Shown here piece by piece: positions 49,575 to 58,792 of a stretch of 64,000 nucleotides of DNA. Below the pieces are notes generated by a model. That model was not told the DNA's origin and searched no databases. It was given only the letters and a program-made list of their open reading frames with translations. The stretch spans positions 192,579 to 256,578 of the forward strand of contig DHUU01000018.1 of assembly GCA_002409325.1 (NCBI GenBank), given 5' to 3'. This DNA comes from Bacteroidales bacterium UBA5226. GTDB taxonomy: Bacteria; Bacteroidota; Bacteroidia; Bacteroidales; UBA932. Position 1 is the stretch's first letter. Each line of letters begins with the position of its first letter. Both the position numbers and the translations under genes were made by a program.

Positions 49575-51006
49575 GATAACAGCGTAAATGCTTCCTGAGC
49601 TTTTTGATCATTGCAAGGTAAGCATCTTTATTGAACAAAGCCGAGTCGGTAGTGGCCTTATAAGTCAGGAACACCCCTATAGGCAGCAACACCAGAGAAG
49701 AGATAAGCGTCCCCATGGCAGCCGAAACAGATCCGTCCGTGGCCAGCTTTTTCCCGGAGATGTCGATAACATAATAGACCACAAAAAAGAGCATGGAAAC
49801 GATCACGGGAGTACCCAGACCGCCTTTGCGTATTATGGCTCCCAGGGGCGCTCCCACAAAAAAGAAAATAAAACAGGCGAAAGCCACGGTGAACTTGCGG
49901 AACCATTCAACCTTTGTTCTTCTCAGGGGAAGATGTATCTGGATCTCTTCTATCATATAGTTGTCCACCTGGTTCAACATCTGGTCCACCTTCCCGATGG
50001 TCCGGTTTAAAAGGTCGGGGTATTGCATGTTTTTTTCTGGCACTGAAAGGTGGTCGATGGGAAAATATCCCTGGTACAGTTCCCGGTTTGCCGAATCCAG
50101 CTGCAGGGCATAATTCAGGCCCCCGGCTATGAGCATCCGCTTCTGGTATTGTTCCAAGACAATGGTATAAAGAGAATCCAGCGAGTCACGCCGATAGCCC
50201 AGGCTGCGTATGCCTTGTGCCATCACGTCGGTACCGAACCGGTCCCCGTCCCTTCGTTGAAAAGCGTAGTTGTTAAGCTCTATGATGATTTCCTGTTTAT
50301 CGAATATAATCCGCTGCAGGGCAAAAGCAGTATCGCCAACGGATTTTCTTTCACCCTCTTCATATGTTTCACCACTGTACAGGGTGAAAAGGATGTTTTT
50401 CTTATCTTCTGTCAGCCGGATGGAACCCGAATCGGCCAGGGTCACGCTATTGTTCCCCCTTCGGGAACTGTGATCGTATACCATCACATCATACAGCATA
50501 TCGGTAACTTTGTCCCTTTTTTCAATCCTGAGGCTGTAATTATCAATTCCGTTATAAAAGATTCCGTTGGGAATACGGATTTCCTCTTTGGTACGTGAAA
50601 TGTCGTCGCGTAAAGCAAAAATATTCTTGTAAGCCAGCGGCATCAGGTTGTTGGCGGCAAAAAAGGCACCCACAGATATGAAAAAAGACAATATAATGAG
50701 TGGGCGCATGATACGTTGCAATGGAATACCCGCCGCCTTCATGGCCAGCAATTCGTTGAATTCTCCCAGGTTTCCCATGGTCATGATAGAGGCCAGCAGG
50801 GTAGCCAGGGGCAGGGCCATGGGAATTACGGTACAGGTTCCCCAGAAAAGGAATTCAAGAATCACCTTCAATCCCAGCCCTTTGCCCACCAGTTCATCTA
50901 TGTACACCCACAGAAACTGTAATACAAGAACAAACAGCACTATGAAAATAGTCAGGAACAAAGGGCCCAGGAATGAGCGGACCAGAAAACGGTCAAATAT
51001 TTTCAC
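49549..51006 (-). CDS. LptF/LptG family permease (long form)
   Basis: 485 residues. Three N-terminal helices (LFLTIFIVLFVLVLQFLWVY is the first), a large periplasmic domain (about 150-365) and three C-terminal helices (FAFFIFFFVGAPLGAII-like, then two more). Longer than the other LptF/G protein at 40679-41791 because of an extended periplasmic insertion and basic C-terminal tail. Presumed second membrane subunit of the lipopolysaccharide exporter. 10 bp after alaS. Confidence 0.9.
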   Translation of the reverse strand: MKIFDRFLVRSFLGPLFLTIFIVLFVLVLQFLWVYIDELVGKGLGLKVILEFLFWGTCTVIPMALPLATLLASIMTMGNLGEFNELLAMKAAGIPLQRIMRPLIILSFFISVGAFFAANNLMPLAYKNIFALRDDISRTKEEIRIPNGIFYNGIDNYSLRIEKRDKVTDMLYDVMVYDHSSRRGNNSVTLADSGSIRLTEDKKNILFTLYSGETYEEGERKSVGDTAFALQRIIFDKQEIIIELNNYAFQRRDGDRFGTDVMAQGIRSLGYRRDSLDSLYTIVLEQYQKRMLIAGGLNYALQLDSANRELYQGYFPIDHLSVPEKNMQYPDLLNRTIGKVDQMLNQVDNYMIEEIQIHLPLRRTKVEWFRKFTVAFACFIFFFVGAPLGAIIRKGGLGTPVIVSMLFFVVYYVIDISGKKLATDGSVSAAMGTLISSLVLLPIGVFLTYKATTDSALFNKDAYLAMIKKLRKHLRCYHDKEKRKA

Positions 51007-51016
51007 CGCAAGGTAA

Positions 51017-53632
51017 TTAATGGTTCTTCAATGCTTCGGCTATGGTATCCAGGGCGGCCTGTAAACCCCCCGGATCTTTTCCTCCGGCCGTTGCGTAAAA
51101 ATCCTGCCCGCCTCCTCCACCGCCAATATGACAGGAAGCCTTTCGGATGATCTCTGCCGCGTTCAATCCGGCACCCACCAGGTCCCTGGAAAGGAGTAGG
51201 GTCAGGTTGGCTTTTCCGTTGTGTTCGTAGGCTGCGGCAAAGGCCATGTTGTTATAGTTGCCCTCGCGGAAAGAGAAAGCTACATCTTTTATCATCTCGG
51301 GTACGTATATACCCCGCAATTGTACAAATTGAATGCCGTTCAGGACGGAACGCTGTTCCCAGATAGATTTTCCCAGAGCAACCGCCCTTTCATGCCGGAT
51401 TTGTTCCACGGCTTTGTGCAAATCTTCGTTTTCACATAAGATTTTCTTAACAGAGGCAATAACATCGGGATGATCGTTTATCAGGCCTCTGACCCCGCTG
51501 AGCATCATTTCCATTTCTTCAATTTTCCGTTCCACGGCCAGACCTGTGATGGCTTCTATCCTCCGTACACCGGCGGCAATGGCCCCTTCGCTCACAATTT
51601 TGAAAATCCCGATATTCCCCGTTGCCGTGGTGTGTGTTCCGCCGCACAATTCAATGGAATCGCCAAAACGGATGATCCGCACTTTTTCTCCGTATTTTTC
51701 CCCAAACAAGGCTATAGCTCCCATCTGGCCGGCTTTTTCAAGGGGAACATCAAGAAGCGCGTCCTGCGGGATATTTTTCCGGATCAGCTCATTGACCAGG
51801 CGTTCAGTTTTCCGGATATCTTCCGGTTCCATACGGGCGTAATGGGAAAAGTCAAAACGCAGTCCCTCTTCCGAAACCTGGGATCCTTTCTGTTCTACCT
51901 GCGATCCCAGAACCTGCCTGAGCGCATGGTGAAGCAAGTGGGTGGCTGTGTGATTGTTGGCAATAATCTGCCTCCGGCCCTGATCCACAACTGCCAGAAA
52001 CTCCGTTTCGGGATTTGAAGGGGCTTGAGGCGACAGATGCAGGATCAGGTTGTTTTCTTTGATCGTGTCTGTAACAGGGATTTTTTCTCCCTGAGCGTTT
52101 TCCAGGAAACCGGAATCCCCTACCTGTCCTCCGCTCTGGGCATAAAAAGGAGTCTGGTCCAGTACGATCTGGTAAAATTCGCGGGTTTTCGTCCTGACTT
52201 TTCTGTAACGCGTAATTCTGGCATAAGCCTGTGTGGTTTCGTAACCCAGAAATACCGGCTGAACAAAGGGCCTCACCTCAATCCAGTCACCTTCTTTTAC
52301 CAGGGTAGCTTTGCGCGCCCTGTCTTTCTGGGCCTGAAGCTCTTCTTCAAATTCGGCAATATTCACACCCAGGCCTTTTTCCTTTGCCATAAGAATGGTA
52401 AGGTCCAGGGGAAATCCGTAGGTGTCGTACAGCAGAAAGGCGTCTTTGCCGCTGAATTCCTTCAGCGTTTTATCCTTGGTAAAATATTCAAACAAACGGG
52501 TCCCCTTTTCCAGTGCCCGTAAAAAAGCTTCTTCTTCCTGACGTATAATGTTTTGAATCAGGTCTTTTTGTTGAACCAGCTCCGGGAATGCCTCTCCCAT
52601 CTGCCGTATCAGTGCCGGCACCAGGTCGCAAAGGAACGGTTTATCAAATCCAAGGAAGGTGTGTCCGTAACGAACGGCCCTGCGCAAAATGCGCCGTATG
52701 ACATACCCGGCTTTAACATTGGAAGGCAACTGTCCGTCGGCAATGGAAAAACACAAGGCCCTCAGGTGGTCTGCGATAACACGCATGGCCACATCTACGT
52801 GACTGTCCTTGCCATATTCCTTATTACACAGCAGGCCTATGGCCCCTATCAGTCCCTGGAACAGGTCGGTGTCGTAATTGCTGTATTTACCCTGGATGGC
52901 CATGCACAACCGTTCCAGTCCCATCCCGGTATCGACATGCTTTTGGTCAAGGGCAACCAGTTTCCCGCCTGCTTTTCGGTTGTATTGAATAAAGACAAGG
53001 TTCCAGATTTCCACAACCAGGGGGTGTCCCTGGTTAACCAGGCTTACCCCGGGAACCTGCGCACGGTCTCCGGGTGTCCTGAGGTCAATATGGACCTCGC
53101 TGCAGGGTCCGCAGGGTCCGGCTTCTCCCATTTCCCAGAAATTGTCTTTCTTGCTTCCTGCCAGGATACGCTCCGGGGGGAGGAACTGTTCCCAGATGCG
53201 ACGTGATTCGTCATCGGGTCCCAGATTGTCCTCTTGCGATCCTTCAAAAACGGTGGCATAAAGGCGGTCAGCATCCAACTTGAAAACCTGGTGCAGCAGC
53301 TCCCAGGCCCAGGCAATGGCTTCTTTTTTGAAATAGTCTCCGAAACTCCAGTTGCCCAGCATCTCGAACATGGTATGGTGGTAAGTGTCGTGTCCAACCT
53401 CTTCCAGGTCATTGTGTTTGCCGCTTACCCTAAGACACTTCTGGGTATTGGCAACCCGTTTGTAAGTTGCAGGTTCGTTGCCTAGGAACCAATCCTTGAA
53501 CTGGTTCATTCCTGCGTTGGTAAACATCAGGGTGGGATCGTTCTTAACCACCATAGAAGCAGAGGGGACAATAGTATGTTCTTTCTCCTCAAAAAAGTTC
53601 AGGAAAGTTTTCCTGATATCGCCAGAAGTCAT
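51017..53632 (-). CDS. alaS: Alanyl-tRNA synthetase
   Basis: 871 residues, family length. Class II synthetase core with NAGMNQFKDWFLG and GDYFKKEAIAWAWELL, an editing domain with HTATHLLHHAL and CGGTH (zinc-binding His/Cys), and the C-terminal DHHA1 domain (GGGGGGQDFYATAGG). First gene of a four-gene operon; -7 box 20 nt upstream. Confidence 0.98.
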   Translation of the reverse strand: MTSGDIRKTFLNFFEEKEHTIVPSASMVVKNDPTLMFTNAGMNQFKDWFLGNEPATYKRVANTQKCLRVSGKHNDLEEVGHDTYHHTMFEMLGNWSFGDYFKKEAIAWAWELLHQVFKLDADRLYATVFEGSQEDNLGPDDESRRIWEQFLPPERILAGSKKDNFWEMGEAGPCGPCSEVHIDLRTPGDRAQVPGVSLVNQGHPLVVEIWNLVFIQYNRKAGGKLVALDQKHVDTGMGLERLCMAIQGKYSNYDTDLFQGLIGAIGLLCNKEYGKDSHVDVAMRVIADHLRALCFSIADGQLPSNVKAGYVIRRILRRAVRYGHTFLGFDKPFLCDLVPALIRQMGEAFPELVQQKDLIQNIIRQEEEAFLRALEKGTRLFEYFTKDKTLKEFSGKDAFLLYDTYGFPLDLTILMAKEKGLGVNIAEFEEELQAQKDRARKATLVKEGDWIEVRPFVQPVFLGYETTQAYARITRYRKVRTKTREFYQIVLDQTPFYAQSGGQVGDSGFLENAQGEKIPVTDTIKENNLILHLSPQAPSNPETEFLAVVDQGRRQIIANNHTATHLLHHALRQVLGSQVEQKGSQVSEEGLRFDFSHYARMEPEDIRKTERLVNELIRKNIPQDALLDVPLEKAGQMGAIALFGEKYGEKVRIIRFGDSIELCGGTHTTATGNIGIFKIVSEGAIAAGVRRIEAITGLAVERKIEEMEMMLSGVRGLINDHPDVIASVKKILCENEDLHKAVEQIRHERAVALGKSIWEQRSVLNGIQFVQLRGIYVPEMIKDVAFSFREGNYNNMAFAAAYEHNGKANLTLLLSRDLVGAGLNAAEIIRKASCHIGGGGGGQDFYATAGGKDPGGLQAALDTIAEALKNH

Positions 53633-53652
53633 GTTGCTATAATATTAACGGA

Positions 53653-53660
53653 CAAATATA
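53653..53660 (-). promoter_or_regulatory. -7 box for alaS
   Basis: The minus strand reads TATATTTG, 20 nt before the start codon at 53632. Confidence 0.5.
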
Positions 53661-53680
53661 CCGCTTTTTAGAAAAATACT

Positions 53681-53688
53681 TATCTTTG
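53681..53688 (+). promoter_or_regulatory. -7 box for the M23 peptidase genes
   Basis: TATCTTTG, 27 nt before the ATG at 53716. It overlaps the alternative upstream start (53686), which is therefore excluded. Confidence 0.55.
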
Positions 53689-53715
53689 CTCTCTGACAAC
53701 GTGTTTACAACCCTG

Positions 53716-54681
53716 ATGGCGGGAAAAAGAAAATATAAATACAACCCTGAAACACTTTCTTACGAGCTGCAAAGGACATCATTGCGCTATTATCTGGTAA
53801 GGGCCCTGGTTATCCTTCCCATAAGCCTGCTAGTGGCCTTGGGATATTACATGGTTTATACAGAGGGATTGAAACTGAAAACTCCCAGAACCGTGAGGCT
53901 CGAAAGGGAGTTCGAAAATGCCCTGTCATCTTTGGAGCTGCTCAATAAACAAATGGCACAATCTGAAAAAAAACTGGAAAATCTGCAACTCCGTGATAAC
54001 AATATCTACAGAAATATTTTCGGGATGGAACAAATCCCCTCAGAGGTCAGAGATGCAGGTTTTGGCGGATCCAACCGGTATCCCTACCTGGAGTATGCCC
54101 AGAATTCCAGCCTGCTCATGACAACCGCCCTGAATTTTGACAAGATCATGAAGAAAGCCTATATCCAGTCAAAATCTTTTGACGATGTTGAGCGTGTGGC
54201 AGGGCAGGTGGGAGAAGTGGCCAAATGTATTCCTTCCATATTGCCCATACCGGAGGATACAAGAAATTTCAGGTGGTCAGGAGGATTCGGGTACAGAAAA
54301 GATCCCGTTTACGGAGATATCAGGATGCATGATGGAATTGACCTGACAGGCGCTCCCAATTCACCGGTTTATGCAACAGGTGACGGTCAGGTTGAAGCAA
54401 TAAAATACGAGTACAACGGTTACGGACGTTATATACTGGTCGACCATGGTTTTGGCTATAAAACTCGTTACGCCCACCTGAATAAAACCATTGTATATGA
54501 AGGCCAGCTGATCAAACGCGGGGAGCAGATAGGCCTGCTGGGATCGACCGGAAAATCTACAGGTCATCACGTGCATTACGAGGTGATATATATGGGACGG
54601 GCAGTCAATCCCTATAATTATTTCAACAACAATATTGCAACGGACGATTACCATGCGGTAATTCTGGGCGGACGCCAATAG
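53716..54681 (+). CDS. M23 family metallopeptidase, membrane-anchored (1)
   Basis: 321 residues from the ATG at 53716. Short basic cytoplasmic N-terminus, one transmembrane helix (about 25-50, LVRALVILPISLLVALGYY), a coiled-coil linker, and a C-terminal LytM domain. The zinc ligands are in MHDGIDL (His and Asp) and HHVHYEV (His). It should cut peptidoglycan cross-links in the periplasm, or act as an activator if inactive. The motif set looks complete, so activity is likely. Followed 9 bp later by a paralogue. Confidence 0.9.
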   Translation: MAGKRKYKYNPETLSYELQRTSLRYYLVRALVILPISLLVALGYYMVYTEGLKLKTPRTVRLEREFENALSSLELLNKQMAQSEKKLENLQLRDNNIYRNIFGMEQIPSEVRDAGFGGSNRYPYLEYAQNSSLLMTTALNFDKIMKKAYIQSKSFDDVERVAGQVGEVAKCIPSILPIPEDTRNFRWSGGFGYRKDPVYGDIRMHDGIDLTGAPNSPVYATGDGQVEAIKYEYNGYGRYILVDHGFGYKTRYAHLNKTIVYEGQLIKRGEQIGLLGSTGKSTGHHVHYEVIYMGRAVNPYNYFNNNIATDDYHAVILGGRQ

Positions 54682-54690
54682 TTTCTGAAA

Positions 54691-55647
54691 ATGAACCGGT
54701 ATCAGTTCAATAAGGAAAAATTGGAATTCACCAGGGTGCGTCTCAATGTCAAAGCCATCTTAAAGCGTACCTTGTGGGTTTTCCTGGGCAGCATAGGCCT
54801 GGCCCTGCTCTATTATCTGATCTTCGGGATGTTCATTCTCTCCCCGGCCGAAAGAAACCTTATTCGTGAAACAGAAATCATGCAAAGTGAATATGACAGA
54901 CTCAGCCGTGAAATGAATAACCTGAACAAGGTTCTGGAAGAACTGGAAGTAAGGGACAAGAGCATTTACGGAACGGTTCTTCATTCACAGCCGCTTGAAC
55001 TGACAGAGGAAGCCGATATAAACCACTACCGGCTGCTCATGGAAGATCCTTCTTTCACACTGGCCTATCATGCCGATTCGGTCATCACCGGTTTGGAACA
55101 ACGCGCTGTGTGGGTAACCGAGGCCCTCTTCCGGGTGTCAAACATAGTGTACAAACAATTGGACAGCCTGAAATACCTGCCGGCCGCCTTCCCCCTGCGC
55201 AACCCCTCCCTGGAAGCCATGGGGGCCACTACCGGACATCGTATACATCCCTTTTATAAAATCCCGATGGATCATACGGGGATGGATTTTCTGGTTGGAC
55301 TGGGAACAGATGTGCTGGCAACAGCCGACGGCCAGGTTGTCAACGTTGCCCGCTCGGCAAGGGGCAAGGGTAATGTGGTGGAGATATTGCATCCTTACAG
55401 GGGCTATTCTACCGTTTATGCTCACCTGAGTGACATGTTTGTTAGAAAAGGCCAGTATGTTACAAGAGGAATGACCATTGCGCGGGTGGGATCTACCGGA
55501 ATGTCCTTTATGCCCCACCTGCATTATGAAGTCTGGCAGAACGATCAGGTAATGGACCCGGTTCATTATTATTTTATGGACGTTATGCCCGCCGAATACC
55601 GACAGATTATGCTCACGGCATATAACACAGGACAATCTTTAGATTAA
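54691..55647 (+). CDS. M23 family metallopeptidase, membrane-anchored (2)
   Basis: 318 residues, same plan as the upstream protein: basic N-terminus, transmembrane helix about 27-52, coiled coil (YDRLSREMNNLNKVLEELEV), then LytM domain with MDHTGMDFL and HLHYEV zinc ligands. The two proteins share YGTV/YRN-type linker positions and probably arose by tandem duplication. They may form a heteromeric cell-wall hydrolase pair. Followed by a MerR regulator. Confidence 0.9.
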   Translation: MNRYQFNKEKLEFTRVRLNVKAILKRTLWVFLGSIGLALLYYLIFGMFILSPAERNLIRETEIMQSEYDRLSREMNNLNKVLEELEVRDKSIYGTVLHSQPLELTEEADINHYRLLMEDPSFTLAYHADSVITGLEQRAVWVTEALFRVSNIVYKQLDSLKYLPAAFPLRNPSLEAMGATTGHRIHPFYKIPMDHTGMDFLVGLGTDVLATADGQVVNVARSARGKGNVVEILHPYRGYSTVYAHLSDMFVRKGQYVTRGMTIARVGSTGMSFMPHLHYEVWQNDQVMDPVHYYFMDVMPAEYRQIMLTAYNTGQSLD

Positions 55648-55653
55648 CCGATT

Positions 55654-55974
55654 ATGGATAAAATGTACTACTCCATTGGAGAAGTGGCCGAAATGCTTGA
55701 AGAAAGCACCTCTCTTGTGCGTTTCTGGTCCACCACTTTTTGCGATTTTATTAAACCGGTAAGGAACAAGAAAGGTAACCGGCTGTTTACGGCAGATGAT
55801 GTGGCCAGTTTCAAAATTATTTATCACCTGGTAAAGGAACGCGGAATGACCCTGGAAGGAGCAAAAAAGCGCCTTCGGGACAACAAGGAAGGGGAGGACA
55901 GAACGGTAGACATCATTGCGTCTCTCAACCGGATCAAAACACAGCTCACAGAAATTAAGGATATGATGGGATGA
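55654..55974 (+). CDS. MerR-family transcriptional regulator, short
   Basis: 106 residues. N-terminal winged helix-turn-helix (YSIGEVAEMLEESTSLVRFW, RLFTADDVASFKIIYHL) followed by a helical dimerisation segment. No effector-binding domain and no metal Cys residues. Its place between M23 peptidases and Nif3 is common in Bacteroidota. Target unknown. Stop overlaps the next start (ATGA). Confidence 0.92.
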   Translation: MDKMYYSIGEVAEMLEESTSLVRFWSTTFCDFIKPVRNKKGNRLFTADDVASFKIIYHLVKERGMTLEGAKKRLRDNKEGEDRTVDIIASLNRIKTQLTEIKDMMG

Positions 55975-56771
55975 GGCTCTTAGCAGCAGATATCATAGAA
56001 GTCCTGGAACAATGGGCTCCCTGGGAATTACAGGAAGAATGGGATAATTCCGGTCTTTGCATAGGGAATCCCGCAACCCCGGTGAGCGGGATCCTGGTCT
56101 GCCTTGATTGCACTCCGGAGGTTGTTGAAGAAGCCATTTCAGGTGGTCTTAACATGATCATATCACACCATCCGCTCATTTTTAAAGGCTTGAAAAGCCT
56201 GAAGGACACAACCCCTGTTGAGCGGACTGTTGCCCGGGCCATTCGCGGCAACCTGGTTGTATATTCCATACACACCAATGCCGACAAAATCATGGACGGT
56301 GTGAGCGGGGCCATGGGACGCGCACTGAATCTGCAAAATATTTCCATTCTGGCCCCTGAATCATGTCTGAACCGGGACGCTGCACCTTGCGGGTTGGGGG
56401 TGGTGGGGGATCTTGAGCAACCAATGCTTACAGAAGATTTTTTCAACCTGCTCAAAACCACTTTTTCCCTGCAACATTTTAAAGCCTCGGTCCCGTTTCA
56501 ACGGCAAGTCTCCAGGATAGCCCTGTGCGGGGGCAGCGGATCTTCCCTGATACCCTATGCCTTGCGTTCCGGAGCAGGAGTTTATGTTAGTGCAGACTTT
56601 AATTATCACTCCTATTTTGAAACGGTTCCGCAGATTATGCTGGCAGATATCGGTCATTATGAATCGGAGGCCGGTGTGCAGGACCAGATAGTCAACCAGC
56701 TTATTAAAAAATTCCCTACCTTTGCCGTCCGCAAAACAGAGATCTTCACAAATCCCATCAGATATTACTAA
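55971..56771 (+). CDS. Nif3-like dinuclear metal center protein
   Basis: 266 residues, the short form without the PII-like insertion found in many larger Nif3 proteins (about 365 residues). Metal ligands: EEWDNSGLCIG, IISHHPLIFKG and the C-terminal DIGHYESE. Family is nearly universal but its function is unsettled (GTP cyclohydrolase-like or hydrolase activity has been proposed for relatives). Coupled to merR upstream and 15 bp before the zinc ribbon gene. Confidence 0.92.
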   Translation: MRLLAADIIEVLEQWAPWELQEEWDNSGLCIGNPATPVSGILVCLDCTPEVVEEAISGGLNMIISHHPLIFKGLKSLKDTTPVERTVARAIRGNLVVYSIHTNADKIMDGVSGAMGRALNLQNISILAPESCLNRDAAPCGLGVVGDLEQPMLTEDFFNLLKTTFSLQHFKASVPFQRQVSRIALCGGSGSSLIPYALRSGAGVYVSADFNYHSYFETVPQIMLADIGHYESEAGVQDQIVNQLIKKFPTFAVRKTEIFTNPIRYY

Positions 56772-56786
56772 GTTATCAATTATACT

Positions 56787-57590
56787 ATGACAAAGAAAAC
56801 GACAAAAACAGCCGGGACCGAAGCCGGTTCATTTACCGCCCTGCAAAAGGCCGAACAGGAAGGAACGCTGACAATGGAGGAAAAATTGCGTCTTCTTTTT
56901 CAACTTCAAACAACAGATTCACAGATAGACAAAATACACCTGCTTCGCGGCGAGCTTCCCTTGGAAGTACAGGATCTTGAAGACGACATCAAAGGGCTGG
57001 CCACCAGGATGGAGAATCTGCAAAAGGAAATCCGTGATATTGAAAAAGACATTGCATTTCGCAGAATCGATGCCGACAATGCACGTGGAATGGTCGGCAG
57101 GTATGAAGCCCAGCAGGCCAATGTGAAGAACAGCCGCGAATTTGATTCCCTTGCCAAAGAAATCGAAAACCAGAAATTAGACGCCGAAATGGCAGAAAAA
57201 TATATCCGTGAATTTTCGCTGTTGCTCAAAGACAGAAAAGAAAACCTGGAGAAAACCAAAGAGGCCCACACCGAAAGGCAGAAAGACCTGGAAGCAAAGA
57301 AAAAAGAACTGGAAAGCATTATAAATGAAACCGCCAAAGAAGAAGAAGTCCTGCTTCGCAAGGTGGAACAGATAGAAAGCCAGATAGATGCACGTGTCCT
57401 TTCTGCATACCGCAAAGTCCGGAAAAACGCACGCAACGGTCTAGCCGTAGTAACGGTAAAACGGGGTGCCTGCGGCGGGTGTTTCAACAATATTCCCCCC
57501 CAGCGCCAGCTGGACATCAGGATGAGCAAAAAAATCATTGTATGCGAATACTGCGGAAGAATTCTGGTTGATCCTGATTTTGAAGAATAA
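56787..57590 (+). CDS. C4-type zinc ribbon protein with long coiled coil
   Basis: 267 residues. A long helical hairpin (about 40-205, rich in Glu, Lys and Leu) precedes a zinc ribbon with CGGCFNNIPP and CEYCGRIL (two Cys pairs). This matches the DUF164/C4-type zinc ribbon family found next to nif3 in many bacteria. Possible role as an RNA- or protein-binding adaptor; no function established. Its 3' end overlaps the aminotransferase start region. Confidence 0.9.
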   Translation: MTKKTTKTAGTEAGSFTALQKAEQEGTLTMEEKLRLLFQLQTTDSQIDKIHLLRGELPLEVQDLEDDIKGLATRMENLQKEIRDIEKDIAFRRIDADNARGMVGRYEAQQANVKNSREFDSLAKEIENQKLDAEMAEKYIREFSLLLKDRKENLEKTKEAHTERQKDLEAKKKELESIINETAKEEEVLLRKVEQIESQIDARVLSAYRKVRKNARNGLAVVTVKRGACGGCFNNIPPQRQLDIRMSKKIIVCEYCGRILVDPDFEE

Positions 57591-58779
57591 GCCTTCCATA
57601 CGCCAGCAATTTTTTGACCACTTGGGCCAAACCTCCCCCTCTCCACTTGGGTTAGAAATTCAGAAAGCAGAGGGGATATTTCTTCTGTCGCCTTCCGGAA
57701 AACGTTACGTAGATCTTATTTCGGGTGTTTCTGTAAGCAATGTGGGCCATGCCCGCAAGGAAGTCATCCAGGCCATAGCGGACCAGGCAGCAAATCACCT
57801 CCACCTTATGGTTTATGGTGAAATTATTCAGCAACCACAGGTACTTCTGGCCACCCTGCTGACAGAACTTCTTCCCGCGACACTCAATTCTGTTTACTTT
57901 GTCAATTCAGGTTCCGAAGCCAACGAAGCAGCCCTGAAGCTGGCCAAACGCATTACCGGCCGGCATAAAATCGCTTGTTTCCGGAATGCATACCATGGGA
58001 GCACGCACGGTGCTCTGAGTGTTATGGGCAATGAAACATACCGCCGGTCTTTCAGGCCTTTATTGCCCGGCATACTAGAAATGCGGTTTAATAACCTGGC
58101 AGATCTGGCGCTCATTGATAGGGCTACTGCCTGTGTAATTATCGAACCTGTTCAGGCAGAAGCCGGTGTTCGCCTTCCTGAACCGGGTTTTTTGGAATCC
58201 CTGCGCAAACGTTGTAACGATACGGGAACTTTGCTTATCTTTGATGAGGTCCAGACAGGTTTCGGCAGGACAGGCAGCCTCTTTGCCATGCAAAAATATG
58301 GGGTCACACCCGATATGGTTACTCTGGCCAAAGCTCTGGGAGGGGGGATGCCCCTGGGGGCTCTGGTCTGTAACAGGGAGTTGATGAAAGCCTGGAAATC
58401 TGACCCTGTTCTGGGGCATATTACCACTTTTGGAGGACATCCTGTTTGTTGTGCTGCAGGTTTTGCCGCCCTGCAGGTGCTATTGCGCGAAGGTTGGACA
58501 GAGCTGGTACAGGAAAAGGCAGCTTTTCTGAAAGAAGCACTGGCCGCACATCCCGCAGTTAAGGAGGTAAGGGGAGAAGGGTTGTTGCTTGCGGTGGAAC
58601 TGGGCTCGGCCCAAAAGGTACAGGATATGATCCGCCTGCTGTTGGAAGAAGGCGCCATGGCAGATTGGTTTTTATACTGCGATACGGCATTCCGGATAGC
58701 TCCGCCCTTGTGTATAAACAGGGAAGAATTGCACCTTACTGCCGGTATAGTTTCCAGGGCATTGGATAAATTGAAATAA
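57580..58779 (+). CDS. Class III (ornithine/acetylornithine-type) aminotransferase
   Basis: About 399 residues if the TTG at 57580 is used; an ATG at 57538 would add 14 residues that look unlike homologues and lie inside the zinc ribbon gene. No ATG is available in between. The PLP-dependent core includes YFVNSGSEANEAALKLA, the cofactor region DEVQTGFGRTG, and the Schiff-base Lys in LAKALGGGMPLGAL. Substrate is probably an omega-amino acid or acetylornithine-like compound; the gene is not near arginine genes. Overlaps the upstream gene by 11 nt. Confidence 0.88.
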   Translation: MKNKPSIRQQFFDHLGQTSPSPLGLEIQKAEGIFLLSPSGKRYVDLISGVSVSNVGHARKEVIQAIADQAANHLHLMVYGEIIQQPQVLLATLLTELLPATLNSVYFVNSGSEANEAALKLAKRITGRHKIACFRNAYHGSTHGALSVMGNETYRRSFRPLLPGILEMRFNNLADLALIDRATACVIIEPVQAEAGVRLPEPGFLESLRKRCNDTGTLLIFDEVQTGFGRTGSLFAMQKYGVTPDMVTLAKALGGGMPLGALVCNRELMKAWKSDPVLGHITTFGGHPVCCAAGFAALQVLLREGWTELVQEKAAFLKEALAAHPAVKEVRGEGLLLAVELGSAQKVQDMIRLLLEEGAMADWFLYCDTAFRIAPPLCINREELHLTAGIVSRALDKLK

Positions 58780-58780
58780 A

Positions 58781-58788
58781 AAGGAGAT
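58781..58788 (+). promoter_or_regulatory. Strong Shine-Dalgarno of dnaB
   Basis: AAGGAGAT, 4 nt before the ATG at 58793. Stronger than the ribosome binding sites of most genes here. Confidence 0.55.
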
Positions 58789-58792
58789 ATAT

